A stretch of 64,000 nucleotides of DNA from Hyphomicrobiales bacterium (GTDB lineage Bacteria > Pseudomonadota > Alphaproteobacteria > Rhizobiales > Rhizobiaceae): the NCBI GenBank assembly GCA_900468535.1, contig UBTY01000026.1, positions 62,001 to 126,000 of the forward strand. Reading direction: 5' to 3'. The notes below the pieces were generated by a model. That model did not search any database. It was not told where the DNA came from and saw only the letters and a program-made list of their open reading frames with translations. This document shows positions 35,797 through 46,658 of the stretch, piece by piece. Within the stretch, counting starts at the first letter, position 1. Each line of letters starts with the position of its first letter. Made by a program: the position numbers and the translations under genes.

Positions 35797-37292
35797 GATT
35801 CGTAGTGAACGCGTACGAGCTCATCGAGCAGCCGTACGCCGAAACCGGAACCCCAGGACTGATTGATCTCATCGAGGGGTGAGCCCATTGCCGTCCCGGC
35901 AATGTCGAGATGCGCCCATGGCGTGTCCTGTACGAAGCGCTTGAGAAAGTGCGCGGCGGTGATCGAGCCTGCATGACGCCCGCCGGTGTTCTTCATGTCG
36001 GCGAACTTGCTGTCGATCATCTTGTCGTATTCCTTGCCCATCGGCATGCGCCACAGCTTCTCGCGGGTAACGAGGCCGGCAGCAATCAGCTGCTCGGAGA
36101 GCTCGTCGTCGTTCGAGAACAGGCCTGCGTGCACATTGCCTAGCGCAACGAGAATTGCACCCGTCAGCGTCGCCAGGTTGATCATGAACTTGGGCTTGAA
36201 GCGGTCGTTGCAATACCAGAGCGCATCGCAAAGCACGAGGCGGCCTTCGGCATCGGTGTTGATCACCTCGATCGTCTGGCCGGACATGGAGGTCACGATG
36301 TCGCCAGGACGCTGGGCGTTGCCGTCAGGCATGTTTTCGACGAGCCCGATGATGCCTACCACATTCACAGCTGCCTTGCGGGCTGCAAGCACGTGCATAA
36401 GTCCGGTGACGGCGGCGGCTCCACCCATGTCGCCCTTCATGTCTTCCATGCCGGCAGCGGGCTTGATCGATATGCCTCCGGTGTCGAAGACAACTCCCTT
36501 GCCGATGAAGGCGACAGGCTTCTCTCCGCTCTTGCCGCCTTTCCATTGCATGACGGCGAGCCTCGGCGGGCGTACGGAACCCTGAGCGACGCCCAGCAGC
36601 GCGCCCATGCCGAGCTTCTGCATTTCCTGCTCTGTGAGGACTTCGACCTCGACGCCAAGCGCCTCGAGTTCTTTCGCCTTGGCAGCAAATTCCACCGGTC
36701 CCAGCACGTTCGGCGGCTCGTTGACCAGATCGCGTGCCAGGTTCACGCCCCCGGCAACCGCCTGCGATATCCTGAATATTTCGGCGGCCTCGCCGGCGGC
36801 AGCTGTCACGATGACCACCTTGGTCGGTTCGCTCCGTGACTTGCCGGCAGTCTCTTCATCCGCCTTCTTTGTCTTGTAGGTGTCGAAGCTGTAGGCACGC
36901 AGCAGCATCCCAAGTGCGAAATCCGCCGCCTGCTGGGCACCAACCTCGACCTCGGGGGCGTCGAGGAAGATCATGACCGAGTTGGTGTTCTTGATCTTCG
37001 ACGCGGAGGCTCCGCCAACCTTCAGCCAGTCATGAGTCGTCAGGTCGCCCGACTTACCGAGACCTATCACGAATATCCGTTCAGCCGCAGAACCTTCGGG
37101 CGCCACGATGTCGAGCGCGGTTGCAAGCTTGGCGCTGAAGCCGGCGACCTTGGAGGCTCTGGCAATCACGGAGGCCGGATCGACGACCTTGGCGCCGGCT
37201 GCGGTTTCGGCCTCATTGGCCTTCAAAAGAATTGCGTATCCGCCTGATGGCTCCGCGGTCTTTTCAAACGATATCTCGAACTTAGCTGACAT
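35793..37292 (-). CDS. pepA: Leucyl aminopeptidase (cytosol aminopeptidase)
   Basis: A 499-residue M17 peptidase. Metal and catalytic residues are in [31 protein letters not shown] (about 260-290) and [16 protein letters not shown] (about 345), with [17 protein letters not shown] near the end. It removes N-terminal residues from peptides as a hexamer; E. coli PepA also binds DNA. First gene of pepA-holC, divergent from the PAP2 gene. Confidence 0.96.
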   Translation of the reverse strand: MSAKFEISFEKTAEPSGGYAILLKANEAETAAGAKVVDPASVIARASKVAGFSAKLATALDIVAPEGSAAERIFVIGLGKSGDLTTHDWLKVGGASASKIKNTNSVMIFLDAPEVEVGAQQAADFALGMLLRAYSFDTYKTKKADEETAGKSRSEPTKVVIVTAAAGEAAEIFRISQAVAGGVNLARDLVNEPPNVLGPVEFAAKAKELEALGVEVEVLTEQEMQKLGMGALLGVAQGSVRPPRLAVMQWKGGKSGEKPVAFIGKGVVFDTGGISIKPAAGMEDMKGDMGGAAAVTGLMHVLAARKAAVNVVGIIGLVENMPDGNAQRPGDIVTSMSGQTIEVINTDAEGRLVLCDALWYCNDRFKPKFMINLATLTGAILVALGNVHAGLFSNDDELSEQLIAAGLVTREKLWRMPMGKEYDKMIDSKFADMKNTGGRHAGSITAAHFLKRFVQDTPWAHLDIAGTAMGSPLDEINQSWGSGFGVRLLDELVRVHYES

Positions 37293-37450
37293 GTCTTCTC
37301 CAGTGGGATTCTTTCAGAAATCCTCTCTGCGCGCATCATTTCGGGTTTCAGCGTCGAAAACAAGACGATGCGACGACCTGTGCAAGCTCGGGTCGTCCCC
37401 GCCGACATTCAAACGGCTGTCATTTTGCTTGCTCATGATCCCTGGCAACA

Positions 37451-38245
37451 ATGAACAGCGTGTCTTTGGCCATGATATCAAACGCTAAAAGCTTGTTGGC
37501 GACGCTTGGCGAGCCTAGCCCGAACAGGGCAACTCATGCCTTCTTCCTGCTCTTTGCCGCGTGGTTTGCGCTGCTGATCTTCTTCAACCTGTTCCCCTCG
37601 CTGGATCTTTACGTTGCGGAACAGTTCTTCAGGGCGAAGACCTGTCTCGACGGCTCGCTGAAAGAGCACTGCGGAAGCTTTCCCTATCGAACCGAGTCGA
37701 CGCTTCGAGCGGTTCGATCGTTTCTCTTCCGCCTTCCTTATCTGATTGCGATCGTCATGCTCTGGAAGCTGTTTGCTTGCTACGAGGAGTACGGCGCGAC
37801 GTTCAACGCCGTCCGCGCCCGCGCTTTGCGGATCGCCCTGTCATCACTCGTACTCGGACCGATTCTCCTGGTGAACGTCATCTTGAAGAGTTACTGGGGC
37901 CGCCCGCGCCCCTCGCAGACGATCGATTTCGGCGGTCCGTTCGACTTCGTCCAAGCCGGATCCATGGCCGGCAAATGCCTGACAAACTGTTCGTTCGTCT
38001 CTGGGGAAGCCGCAGCAGCAGGCTGGCTTTTCTGCCTTGCGTTTGTTGTGCCCCGCCATTTGCGCGCCACAGCCATCGTTCCGATGGGCGCCATTTCCCT
38101 GCTGGTAGCGCTTCTGCGGCTTTCTTTCGGCGCCCACTACCTTTCCGATGTCATGCTCGGATGGCTGTCATCGCTCGTTGTGTTCGCCGGCACGATGATG
38201 CTAGCCGATTCGCCACACACTGAAAAAAAACTGAAATTTGAATGA
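37451..38245 (+). CDS. PAP2-superfamily membrane phosphatase, SGE variant
   Basis: A 264-residue protein with about six membrane helices. The three PAP2 motifs are present but altered: K146 ... R153-P154 (motif 1, KX6RP), S184-G185-E186 in CSFVSGEAA where most members have PSGH, and R223 ... H229 ... D233 (motif 3). The nucleophile His229 is kept. It sits 98 bases before lptF, so a lipid A phosphatase of the LpxE/LpxF group is attractive in a rhizobium, but undecaprenyl-diphosphate or other lipid phosphate substrates are not excluded. Confidence 0.8.
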   Translation: MNSVSLAMISNAKSLLATLGEPSPNRATHAFFLLFAAWFALLIFFNLFPSLDLYVAEQFFRAKTCLDGSLKEHCGSFPYRTESTLRAVRSFLFRLPYLIAIVMLWKLFACYEEYGATFNAVRARALRIALSSLVLGPILLVNVILKSYWGRPRPSQTIDFGGPFDFVQAGSMAGKCLTNCSFVSGEAAAAGWLFCLAFVVPRHLRATAIVPMGAISLLVALLRLSFGAHYLSDVMLGWLSSLVVFAGTMMLADSPHTEKKLKFE

Positions 38246-38343
38246 ATTTTCGAATGTGCCTTGTCGCAAAAGCGAACCAAAGAGCGTAGATGGGGTTCCG
38301 CTGCGAAGCGGGACAAGTTCGCAAAGAGCGTTCAAGGGCATGC

Positions 38344-39522
38344 ATGAAACTGCTTGAAACATACATATTACGGCGCGTAGGCCAGATGTTTCTCGTGGCC
38401 CTTCTGCCCGTACTTGCGATCATCTGGACGACGCAGGTGCTGCAGCGCATCAATCTGGTGACCGATAGCGGCCAGTCGATGGGCTCGTTCGCGAAGCTCG
38501 CGACACTGATTCTGCCGTCGATTATTCCGGTCGTCCTTCCGTTCGCGCTTGTCATCGGCATCACGCAAACGCTGACGACGATGAACAACGATTCCGAACT
38601 CGCGGTCATCGATGCAGCAGGCGCCCGCCGCAGCACCATCCTGCGGCCGATTCTCGTTCTTGCCGCCATCATCAGCGCCTTTTCCTTCCTGGTCGACAAT
38701 GTCATCGAGCCGAAGGCGAAGTCCGGCGCACGTCAGATGATCGCGGCTGCCTACGCCGACCTGCTTTCGACCGTCATCGAAGAAAAGAACTTCCGCCGCA
38801 TCGACAACGGTCTCTACGTGCAGATTTCCGAGCGGCTTTCGGGACGCATTCTCAAGGGACTTTTCGTCGTCGACGAGCGCGACCCGGCTTTCGAGTTGAT
38901 CTATTACGCTCGTGAAGGTGCCGTGGATGCGAAGGGTACCTCGCTGATCATGCATGATGGCGAAGTGCATCGTAAGACAACGACGGGCGACGTCTCGGTC
39001 ATCCGTTTCGATTCCTATTCCTTCGATCTCTCGGACCTTACCCAGAATCGCGGCCAGGCAACGCTTCGGGCATCGGATCGCGAATTGTCTTTCCTGCTGG
39101 ACCCCGACAAGAACGACAAGGATTACATATCCCGTCCAGGCAGTTATCGCGCAGAGTTGCATCGGCGTCTGAGCGACTGGCTGCTTCCGATGGTGTTTGC
39201 GCTGGTATCGCTGGCGATAGCGGGTGATGCCCGGTCGCATCGTGAGGCGCGATTGCATCCGATGGTCTCCGCGCTGGTGCTCGCCTTCACGATTCGCTGG
39301 GCGACGTTCTATGCCGCCAACCAGATCGATACGAAGCCGATGTTCATCGGCGTTCTCTACGCGATCCCCATTGGCGCGAGTGCGCTTGCGATCGCATCGA
39401 TCGTCTTCCACAAGCGACTGTCCCTGACGTCTTCCGTCACCGATCGCATCGCGATTCTCTGGCGCAAGTTCGCGCAGAACCGACGCGGCACGCCGGGGCC
39501 GTCGGCTGGAGGTCGAGCATGA
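38344..39522 (+). CDS. lptF: LPS export permease LptF
   Basis: A 392-residue YjgP/YjgQ permease starting MKLLETYILRRVGQMFLVALLPV at the ATG at 38344. Three N-terminal helices, a periplasmic jellyroll domain (about 110-270, LIMHDGEVHRKTTTGDVSVIRFD) and three C-terminal helices are visible. With LptG and the LptB ATPase it extracts LPS from the inner membrane. Overlaps lptG by ATGA. Confidence 0.93.
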   Translation: MKLLETYILRRVGQMFLVALLPVLAIIWTTQVLQRINLVTDSGQSMGSFAKLATLILPSIIPVVLPFALVIGITQTLTTMNNDSELAVIDAAGARRSTILRPILVLAAIISAFSFLVDNVIEPKAKSGARQMIAAAYADLLSTVIEEKNFRRIDNGLYVQISERLSGRILKGLFVVDERDPAFELIYYAREGAVDAKGTSLIMHDGEVHRKTTTGDVSVIRFDSYSFDLSDLTQNRGQATLRASDRELSFLLDPDKNDKDYISRPGSYRAELHRRLSDWLLPMVFALVSLAIAGDARSHREARLHPMVSALVLAFTIRWATFYAANQIDTKPMFIGVLYAIPIGASALAIASIVFHKRLSLTSSVTDRIAILWRKFAQNRRGTPGPSAGGRA

Positions 39523-40607
39523 TCTTTGGAACGCTCGGGCGCTATTTTTTCCGCCGTTACCTCTCGACCACCATCTGGTTTTTCCTCGGCGTGACCGGCA
39601 TCGTCTTCCTGGTCGATTTCAGCGAGACGGCAAGCCGTATGGCCAGCCTTCCGGGCTACACGGTCGTCGGTGGCCTCCTAATGACGGCCGTTCGCCTTCC
39701 TCTCATCTTGCAGCAGACGGTGCCGTTCATTGCCCTGTTTGTCGGGATGACCGTGCTCATTGGCCTGAACCGCAAGTACGAACTCGTCGTGACCCGCGCC
39801 GCCGGCATTTCGGTATGGCAATTCATGTCGCCGTTTGTCGCTGGTGCGTTTCTCCTCGGGCTCGGCGTGGTGGCGGCGCTCAATCCGCTGGCGGCCTGGG
39901 GGCAGCGACAGGCTGCTCAGGTGGAAAGCAACTGGCGCGGCGACAACGGCGCTTCGACCGGCGCTCCTCAGGTGCCGTGGATCCGTCAGATCAGCAAGGA
40001 CGACGACGTCGTCATCGGCGCGCACAGCGTTGTCGACGACGGAACGCTGCTTGTGGATGCCGTATTCGTACATTTCGATTCGAGCGCTCACATCATTCTG
40101 AGACAGGACGCCGCGACCGCAAAGTTGGAAGATGGTTACTGGCTCCTTAAGAACGTTGTCGAGCGTCGGCCAGGTGAGATAGCCAGCCGCAAGGATGAGG
40201 TGCGGGTTCGCACCAATTTGAAACAGGATTTCATCCAACAGCGGCTTACTAACCCTGAAACCATTGGCTTTTTTGACCTCTCCCGTCGAATCGAAATCGC
40301 GAAATCCTTCGGGATTCCGACCAAGGCGCTAGAGACTCAGTTCCACTCTCTGTTGTCGCAGCCATTGCTGCTCGTGGCGATGACTCTCATTGCTGCAACA
40401 GTGTCCCTAAAATTTAGCCGGTTCAACCAATCGAGGTCAGTGATTCTAGGTGGAATCCTGTCGGGCTTCGTGCTTTATGTGGTCACCGTGCTTGTAAAAG
40501 CATTCGGAAGCAGTGGGGTTGTCCCGCCTTTCGTGGCGACGTGGATTCCGGTCATCGTCGCCTTGGCTCTGGGTGCAACAATTCTGCTTCATCAGGAGGA
40601 TGGCTAG
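39519..40607 (+). CDS. lptG: LPS export permease LptG
   Basis: A 362-residue partner of LptF with the same six-helix plus jellyroll plan (FGTLGRYFFRRYLSTTIWFFLGVTGIVFLVDFSETA; LNRKYELVVTRAAGISVWQFMSP). Its stop TAG shares a base with the GTG start of lptD, so lptF, lptG and lptD are translationally coupled. Confidence 0.94.
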   Translation: MIFGTLGRYFFRRYLSTTIWFFLGVTGIVFLVDFSETASRMASLPGYTVVGGLLMTAVRLPLILQQTVPFIALFVGMTVLIGLNRKYELVVTRAAGISVWQFMSPFVAGAFLLGLGVVAALNPLAAWGQRQAAQVESNWRGDNGASTGAPQVPWIRQISKDDDVVIGAHSVVDDGTLLVDAVFVHFDSSAHIILRQDAATAKLEDGYWLLKNVVERRPGEIASRKDEVRVRTNLKQDFIQQRLTNPETIGFFDLSRRIEIAKSFGIPTKALETQFHSLLSQPLLLVAMTLIAATVSLKFSRFNQSRSVILGGILSGFVLYVVTVLVKAFGSSGVVPPFVATWIPVIVALALGATILLHQEDG

Positions 40608-42958
40608 TGGCGGCAGGCAACCGCAAGATTGTTCGTAAGCAGTTGGTTGCCCTGTTAGCAGGCGTAGCACTGAGTACCTATACTTGCAGCGTTCCGGTGG
40701 CATTCGCACAGGACGCTTTACAGAACATAAAGCCAAACGTTCCGGCGGAAGCGAAGATGCTTCTTTCGGCAAATGAGCTTGTCTACAACAAGGACGCGGA
40801 AATCGTTTCCGCCATCGGCGGCGTACAGATCAACTACGCCGGCTATAAGATGGTGTCGCAGCGCGTCGAATATAATCAGAAGACCGGCCGCTTGATGGCG
40901 CTCGGAAATGTCGAGCTCGTCAGCCCCGACGGCAACCGCATGTATGCGGACAAGCTCGACGTTACCGACGACTTTGCGAACGGTTTCATCAATTCGCTAC
41001 GCATCGAGACGGCTGACAATACACGCTTGGTCGCCGAGAGCGGCGAGCGCGTGAGCGGCACGCAGATGATCCTGAACAAGGGCGTCTACACCGCCTGTCT
41101 GCCGTGCGCGGAAAACCCGCAGAAGCCGCCTTTCTGGCAGGTGAAGGCGGAACGCGTCATCCAGAATGGTGAAAAGCATACGATTCGCCTTGAGAGAGCC
41201 CGCCTGGAGCTCCTCGGCCATCCGATCGCTTACGTGCCTTGGCTGGAAGTGCCCGACAATACCGTGAAGAGAAAGTCCGGCTTCCTCTTCCCAAGCTACA
41301 GCTCGGCACAGAACCTCGGATTCGGCGTTTCTGTCCCATACTACTACGTGATCTCGCCGAGCATGGACGCGACGGTCACGGGAACCGGATATACGACCCA
41401 AGGCTTCCTGCTGGATACGGAATTCCGTCAGCGGTTCGAGAACGGCACGCACACGTTGCGCATCGCCGGCATCAACCAGATGAACGCTGATAAGTTCACC
41501 GCTGGCACGAGCGATGCCGAGAAGGACTTCCGCGGCGTTGTCTCCTCCAAGGCTGAGTTCAAGATCAATCCGCGCTGGACGTTCGGCTGGGACGTCATGG
41601 TACAGAGCGATAACAACTTCTCTCGTACTTACGAGTTGAAAGGGCTGAACGACACGACGCATACCAACCAAGTCTACCTGACTGGTCTTGGCTCGCGTAA
41701 CTACTTCGACCTGCGCTCGTTCTACTTCGACGTTCAGGATGCGGATCCGGCGAATGTCGCTGAAAAGCAGCAGGCGATCGTCTATCCTGTGATGGACTAT
41801 CACTTCGTTGCGCCGCAACCGCTGGCGGGCGGCGAACTGTCCGGGAATATCAACTTCACCAACATTTCGCGTACGCATAACGATGCTTACGATGTCGCCG
41901 GCTTTGACCGTTTCCGTGGCTTGCAGGGGCAGACATCGCGCCTGACTGGGGAGCTCGAGTGGAAGCGGACCTTCGTAACCCCTGCCGGCGTCCTCATCAC
42001 GCCTTTGCTTGCAGCACGCGGCGACGCCATCGCGCTTAACATGGACAATCCGAATTCGATTTCGGGTTTCTCCTATGGTGGCGATTACGACAACGGCGAT
42101 GCGGCCACGCGTGGCATGATCACCGCCGGTCTTGAGATGCGTTATCCGATCCTTGCGACAACTGAGAACAGCACTCACCTGTTCGAACCGATTGTCCAAG
42201 TATATGCGCGTCCGAACGAGTCGCTGGCTGGCGCCCTGCCGAATGAAGATGCACAGAGCTTCGTGTTCGACGCGACCAACCTGTTCGAACGCGACAAGTT
42301 CTCTGGCTACGACCGCATTGAGGGTGGCACCCGCGCGAACGTCGGCGTCCAGTACACCGGCACGTTCGACAACGGCTACAAGCTGCACGGCATCTTCGGA
42401 CAGTCCTACCAGCTTGCCGGACAGAACTCGTTCGACACCTACGATCTCGTCAACGTCGGTGCGGATTCCGGACTTGAGCACACCCGCTCCGACTACGTCG
42501 GGCTTGGTGGCATCGAGACCCCGCAAGGCTTTGCGTTCGCGGCATCCTACCGGCTGGACGAAAAGAGCTTCGACCTGCGTCGCGGCGATCTGACGGCCGG
42601 CTTCCAGACGGACGTTTTCCAGAGCCAGCTTCTATACACGCACGTTTCGGCGCAGCCTGAATATGGCTTCACCACCGACAACGACGAAGTTCAGGCACGA
42701 GCGACCGTCAAGTTCAAGGACTACTGGTCCATCTTCGGTGGCGTCGCCTACGACTTGCACAACAACGTCGTAAGCCGCCAGATGGTCGGCCTCTCCTATG
42801 AGGACGAGTGCACGATCTTCACGATCGCCTACACCGACAAGCGAGACTTGAGCGACGAGTCGGCAAGTGACTGGACGATCGGCGCGAAGCTGACGTTCCG
42901 CACTCTCGGCGATCTCAATCTCGGCTCTGGCGACGTCGCAAACTCCAGCATCTATTGA
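40607..42958 (+). CDS. lptD: LPS-assembly outer membrane protein LptD
   Basis: A 783-residue protein from the GTG at 40607 (overlapping the lptG stop, with AGGAGG just upstream). Signal peptide to about residue 36 (ending AFAQ), an OstA/LptA-like periplasmic domain (LLSANELVYNKDAEIVSAIGGVQINYAGYKM), then the large barrel from about 220. Two Cys in TACLPCAENP (about 163-166) and one near the C terminus (DECTIFTI) could form the structural disulfides. It inserts LPS into the outer leaflet with LptE. Ends at a large hairpin. Confidence 0.93.
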   Translation: MAAGNRKIVRKQLVALLAGVALSTYTCSVPVAFAQDALQNIKPNVPAEAKMLLSANELVYNKDAEIVSAIGGVQINYAGYKMVSQRVEYNQKTGRLMALGNVELVSPDGNRMYADKLDVTDDFANGFINSLRIETADNTRLVAESGERVSGTQMILNKGVYTACLPCAENPQKPPFWQVKAERVIQNGEKHTIRLERARLELLGHPIAYVPWLEVPDNTVKRKSGFLFPSYSSAQNLGFGVSVPYYYVISPSMDATVTGTGYTTQGFLLDTEFRQRFENGTHTLRIAGINQMNADKFTAGTSDAEKDFRGVVSSKAEFKINPRWTFGWDVMVQSDNNFSRTYELKGLNDTTHTNQVYLTGLGSRNYFDLRSFYFDVQDADPANVAEKQQAIVYPVMDYHFVAPQPLAGGELSGNINFTNISRTHNDAYDVAGFDRFRGLQGQTSRLTGELEWKRTFVTPAGVLITPLLAARGDAIALNMDNPNSISGFSYGGDYDNGDAATRGMITAGLEMRYPILATTENSTHLFEPIVQVYARPNESLAGALPNEDAQSFVFDATNLFERDKFSGYDRIEGGTRANVGVQYTGTFDNGYKLHGIFGQSYQLAGQNSFDTYDLVNVGADSGLEHTRSDYVGLGGIETPQGFAFAASYRLDEKSFDLRRGDLTAGFQTDVFQSQLLYTHVSAQPEYGFTTDNDEVQARATVKFKDYWSIFGGVAYDLHNNVVSRQMVGLSYEDECTIFTIAYTDKRDLSDESASDWTIGAKLTFRTLGDLNLGSGDVANSSIY

Positions 42959-42967
42959 CGAACTGAC

Positions 42968-43002
42968 ATACGGCGAAAGAAAGGGCCTTTCTTTCGCCGT
43001 AT
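42968..43002 (+). terminator. Long perfect hairpin after lptD
   Basis: Seventeen-bp perfect arms (42968-42984 and 42986-43002) around a single central base, starting 9 bases after the lptD stop. No T-run follows, so it may attenuate or protect mRNA rather than fully terminate before surA. Confidence 0.6.
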
Positions 43003-43137
43003 CGCTATGCAGGACATTGTCGCTAGCCGACTTATGGGGCATATGCTGGATCGATCGTGTGCAGCAATGCCGCTTCGTCTAGATAAGGTATGAGCATGGC
43101 TCTCGAAAGCCGCGCCAATGGGAAGGGTCGATAATAG

Positions 43138-44088
43138 ATGATTGACGCTGGAAAGTCCGCCAAGACGGCATTCGCAGCCATGGCATTCACAATGCTGGCG
43201 GCTTTGGTTGCACCACAGGCAGGCAAGGCTCTCGCAGCAAGCGAAGTCAAGGTCGTCGTCAACGGCACGGCGATTACCAGCGGCGATGTCGCCAAGCGCC
43301 AGGCCTTCCTTCGCCTCCAACACCAGAAGGCGGATGGCAAGGCTGCCGAAGAACAGCTGATCGACCAGACATTGAAGCAGCAGGAAATTGCCCGCGTTCG
43401 CATGTCCGTTTCGAAGGCTGATGTCGACGCCTCCTTCGAACGCTTCTCGACGGGCAACAAGCTGACGCCTGCCCAGATGACCCAGATCCTGACCCAGGCC
43501 GGCGTTGGTGTTGAGCATTTCAAGGCATTCATCGCCGTACAGATGAGTTGGCCACGTCTCGTCAACGCGCGGTATGGCGCGTCCGGCAAGATGTCCAACG
43601 CAGACCTTGTCGCGCGCATGATGCAGAACAACAAGCAGAAGCCCGAGACAACGGAATACATCCTTCAGCAGATGATTTTCGTCGTGCCGGCGAACAAGAA
43701 GGGCATCCTCGGGAAGCGCAAGAGCGAAGCCGAGGCTTCGCGCTCGAAGTACCCGGGCTGCGAACAGGCGAAGGTCTTCGCCGCGACCATGCGCGACGTT
43801 TCCGTGCGTGAACTTGGACGAATTCTTGCTCCCGAACTTCCGCCTGAGTGGAAGCCTCTTGTCGAGCAGGCCAAGGGTAACACCACCGGCACGCGCGTGA
43901 CGGAAAAGGGCGTCGAGTATCTCGGCATCTGCAGCCAGCGCCAGGTTTCCGACGACCAGGCCGCTGAAATGGTCTTCCGTCAGGAAGATCTGAACAATGC
44001 CAAGGGCAAGGACGCAGGCCCGGAAAATGAAAACTCGACCAAGTATCTGGCTGAACTGCGCAAGAAGGCGCAGATCCTGCGCCCCTGA
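43138..44088 (+). CDS. surA: SurA-like periplasmic chaperone/peptidyl-prolyl isomerase
   Basis: A 316-residue exported protein: signal peptide to about residue 34 ([28 protein letters not shown]), then the SurA N-terminal domain. A region around 165-260 ([17 protein letters not shown] ... [13 protein letters not shown]) occupies the parvulin position but is degenerate and the protein is shorter than E. coli SurA, so chaperone activity is more likely than isomerase. The lptD-surA-pdxA-rsmA order matches E. coli, supporting the name. Confidence 0.85.
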   Translation: MIDAGKSAKTAFAAMAFTMLAALVAPQAGKALAASEVKVVVNGTAITSGDVAKRQAFLRLQHQKADGKAAEEQLIDQTLKQQEIARVRMSVSKADVDASFERFSTGNKLTPAQMTQILTQAGVGVEHFKAFIAVQMSWPRLVNARYGASGKMSNADLVARMMQNNKQKPETTEYILQQMIFVVPANKKGILGKRKSEAEASRSKYPGCEQAKVFAATMRDVSVRELGRILAPELPPEWKPLVEQAKGNTTGTRVTEKGVEYLGICSQRQVSDDQAAEMVFRQEDLNNAKGKDAGPENENSTKYLAELRKKAQILRP

Positions 44089-44093
44089 GCTCC

Positions 44094-45119
44094 ATGACCG
44101 TTCCCTTTTCGCGACCACTGGCCCTTACGCAAGGCGATCCGGCCGGTATCGGCCCTGACGTGACATTGATGGCCTGGGCTCGCCGGCGCGAGTTCGGCTT
44201 GCCGACGTTCATCTTCATCGGCGATCCCGATGTTCTGGCGGCACGCGCCAGACAGCTTGAGATTTCGGTCTCGATCCGCGAATCGAATTGCGAGGAGGCC
44301 GGGGCGTTGTTTCCTGACGCGCTGCCGGTCCTGCCGATCGCCGCTGGCTTCGACGTCGCTGCTGGCGAAGCGCATGTCGCGACTGCGAAGGGAACCATTG
44401 CCGCCATCGAGAAGGCTGTTGCCCTGACGATCGCGGGCGACGCACTCGGTGTGGTTACCAATCCGATCGCCAAGTCGGTGCTCTACGAAAGCGGCTTCCG
44501 CTTCCCCGGGCATACGGAATTCCTGGCTGAGCTCGCGACCCGCGCGACCGGCACGCCGGTCACGCCAGTCATGATGCTTGCCGGACCCAAGCTGCGAACT
44601 ATCCCGGTGACGATCCACATTCCGATCAAGGATGTGCCGCAGGCGCTGACGGCCGAAAGCATCATCGAGACCTGCCGGATCGCGCATACCGACCTCAAAG
44701 AACGCTTTGGCATCGCCAATCCGCGCCTCGCTGTCGCAGGCCTTAACCCGCATGCCGGCGAAGACGGCACGATCGGCCGGGAAGATGAAACGATCGTCAG
44801 GCCCGCGGTACAGTTTCTGCGATCCGAGGGTATCGACGCCATCGGCCCCCTTCCCGCTGATACCATGTTCCACGATTCCGCCCGCGAGCGTTACGACGTC
44901 GCGGTGTGCATGTATCACGATCAGGCACTCATTCCCGCCAAGGCGCTCGGTTTCGATGACGCTGTCAACGTCACCCTCGGGCTTCCTTTCATTCGGACAT
45001 CCCCCGATCACGGCACGGCCTTCGGCATTGCCGGCAAGGGTCTTGCGAAGGACAGCAGCCTCGTTGCGGCGCTGAAGCTTGCCGCGCATCTCGGACGGGT
45101 CGTAGAGGGCCGTCACTGA
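44094..45119 (+). CDS. pdxA: 4-hydroxythreonine-4-phosphate dehydrogenase
   Basis: A 341-residue PdxA beginning [30 protein letters not shown] (metal His), [16 protein letters not shown] and [44 protein letters not shown] are diagnostic; the His residues bind the divalent metal. It oxidises 4-phosphohydroxythreonine for pyridoxal phosphate synthesis. Its stop overlaps the rsmA ATG by one base (TGATG). Confidence 0.96.
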   Translation: MTVPFSRPLALTQGDPAGIGPDVTLMAWARRREFGLPTFIFIGDPDVLAARARQLEISVSIRESNCEEAGALFPDALPVLPIAAGFDVAAGEAHVATAKGTIAAIEKAVALTIAGDALGVVTNPIAKSVLYESGFRFPGHTEFLAELATRATGTPVTPVMMLAGPKLRTIPVTIHIPIKDVPQALTAESIIETCRIAHTDLKERFGIANPRLAVAGLNPHAGEDGTIGREDETIVRPAVQFLRSEGIDAIGPLPADTMFHDSARERYDVAVCMYHDQALIPAKALGFDDAVNVTLGLPFIRTSPDHGTAFGIAGKGLAKDSSLVAALKLAAHLGRVVEGRH

Positions 45120-45946
45120 TGGCGGCTCTGGACGGGCTTCCGCCACTTCGGGATGTCATCCAGCGGCATGGCCTCGATGCTCGTAAGGCTCTCGGCCAGA
45201 ACTTCCTGCTCGACCTCAACCTTACCCAGAAAGTCGCGCGCACCGCAGGCTCGCTTGAAGGCGAAACCGTGTTCGAGGTGGGTCCCGGCCCGGGCGGACT
45301 GACGCGGGCAATCCTGGCGCTCGGCGCCAAGAAGGTCATCGCCGTCGAGCGCGATACGCGCTGCCTTCCTGCTCTGGCGGAAATCTCCGATCACTATCCA
45401 GGGCGCCTCGAGGTTATCGAGGGTGACGCGCTGAAGACCGATTTCGAGGCGATGGCACCGGAGGGTCCGGTCAAGATCATTGCCAACCTCCCCTACAATG
45501 TCGGGACGCAGCTTCTCGTCAACTGGATCCTGCCGAAGCAGTGGCCCCCATTCTGGGATTCGCTGACGCTGATGTTCCAGAAGGAAGTCGGCGAGCGTAT
45601 CGTCGCGACCGAGGACGACGATCACTACGGGCGCCTCGGCGTTCTCTGCGGATGGCGCACGAGCGCGCGCATGGCGTTCGATATCCCGCCGCAAGCCTTC
45701 ACGCCGCCGCCGAAAGTCACCTCGACCGTCGTCCATCTGACGCCTAACGAGAACCCCGCGCCGTGCTCAGTCGGCAATCTCGAGAAGGTAACGCATGCGG
45801 CGTTCGGTCAACGCCGCAAGATGCTGCGCCAGAGCCTCAAACCGCTTGGCGGAGAAGCATTGCTGAACAAGGCGGAGATCGATCCGTCGCGCAGGGCAGA
45901 AACTCTCTCCGTGGAAGAGTTCGTGCGGCTGGCCAACTGCCTCTAG
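45119..45946 (+). CDS. rsmA: 16S rRNA (A1518/A1519-N6) dimethyltransferase
   Basis: A 275-residue KsgA/Rsm[10 protein letters not shown] and [15 protein letters not shown] form the SAM site, [13 protein letters not shown] is the NLPY catalytic motif, and the C-terminal helical domain runs from about 200. It dimethylates two adjacent adenines in the small-subunit RNA. Last gene of the lptF-rsmA string; ends 43 bases from convergent gmk. Confidence 0.96.
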   Translation: MAALDGLPPLRDVIQRHGLDARKALGQNFLLDLNLTQKVARTAGSLEGETVFEVGPGPGGLTRAILALGAKKVIAVERDTRCLPALAEISDHYPGRLEVIEGDALKTDFEAMAPEGPVKIIANLPYNVGTQLLVNWILPKQWPPFWDSLTLMFQKEVGERIVATEDDDHYGRLGVLCGWRTSARMAFDIPPQAFTPPPKVTSTVVHLTPNENPAPCSVGNLEKVTHAAFGQRRKMLRQSLKPLGGEALLNKAEIDPSRRAETLSVEEFVRLANCL

Positions 45947-45989
45947 AGACAGCAGCTATCAGGCGCGATTGATCAGCAGAGATACCGGA

Positions 45990-46655
45990 TTAAAGGTTCG
46001 GCTCTTCGGTCAACAGGCCCTTGACGAAGTCGAACAGGCCGTGGCGCCGGTCGCGCCGAACACGCTCGGCATTGACGATACAGCTGACATTGCGGAAGGC
46101 TTCGTCCAGATCGTCGTTGACGATGACGTAGTCGTATTCACGCCAGCGCTCGATCTCGGCACGGGAGTTCAGCAACCGGGTCCGGATGACGTCTTCCGAA
46201 TCCTCGGCGCGACGGTGCAGTCGCGACTGGAGTTCTGTCATCGTCGGCGGCAGGACGAAGATCGAGACGATATCGGCTTTCATCTTTTCCTGCAGCTGCA
46301 GCGCGCCCTGCCAGTCGATATCGAACAGCATGTCGCGGCCCTCGGCCATGGCGGCTTCGACCGGCTCCCGGGGCGTGCCATAGAAATTGCCGTGGACCTC
46401 AGCCCATTCCAGCAGGTCGCCGGCGTCGCGCATTCTCTCGAACTGCGGGACGGTGATGAAATGATAGTGCTTGCCGGCGATCTCGCTCGGCCGCTTCGCT
46501 CGCGTCGTCACGCTGATGGAGATTTCCAGGCTGTGGTCATCGCGCAGGAGATTGCCGGCAATGGTCGACTTGCCGGCACCGGACGGCGAGGAAAGAACGA
46601 GCATCAGCCCGCGTCGGGCGATCTTGGTAGGCATAGTCGACGAAGCCGGGCTCAT
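45990..46655 (-). CDS. gmk: Guanylate kinase
   Basis: A 221-residue kinase with P-loop [17 protein letters not shown] at about residues 21-37, [18 protein letters not shown] (GMP binding) and [18 protein letters not shown]. It phosphorylates GMP to GDP. An N-terminal extension of about 15 residues is tolerated in rhizobial forms. Three bases separate it from yicC upstream. Confidence 0.96.
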   Translation of the reverse strand: MSPASSTMPTKIARRGLMLVLSSPSGAGKSTIAGNLLRDDHSLEISISVTTRAKRPSEIAGKHYHFITVPQFERMRDAGDLLEWAEVHGNFYGTPREPVEAAMAEGRDMLFDIDWQGALQLQEKMKADIVSIFVLPPTMTELQSRLHRRAEDSEDVIRTRLLNSRAEIERWREYDYVIVNDDLDEAFRNVSCIVNAERVRRDRRHGLFDFVKGLLTEEPNL

Positions 46656-46658
46656 GTC

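Noticed and set aside
40997..42526. A 509-codon minus-strand frame opposite lptD
   Set aside because: Shadow of the lptD barrel; Val/Arg/Glu-rich translation with no similarity.
42952..44118. A 388-codon minus-strand frame opposite surA
   Set aside because: It covers the surA gene in antisense and runs through the lptD hairpin; no motif supports it.
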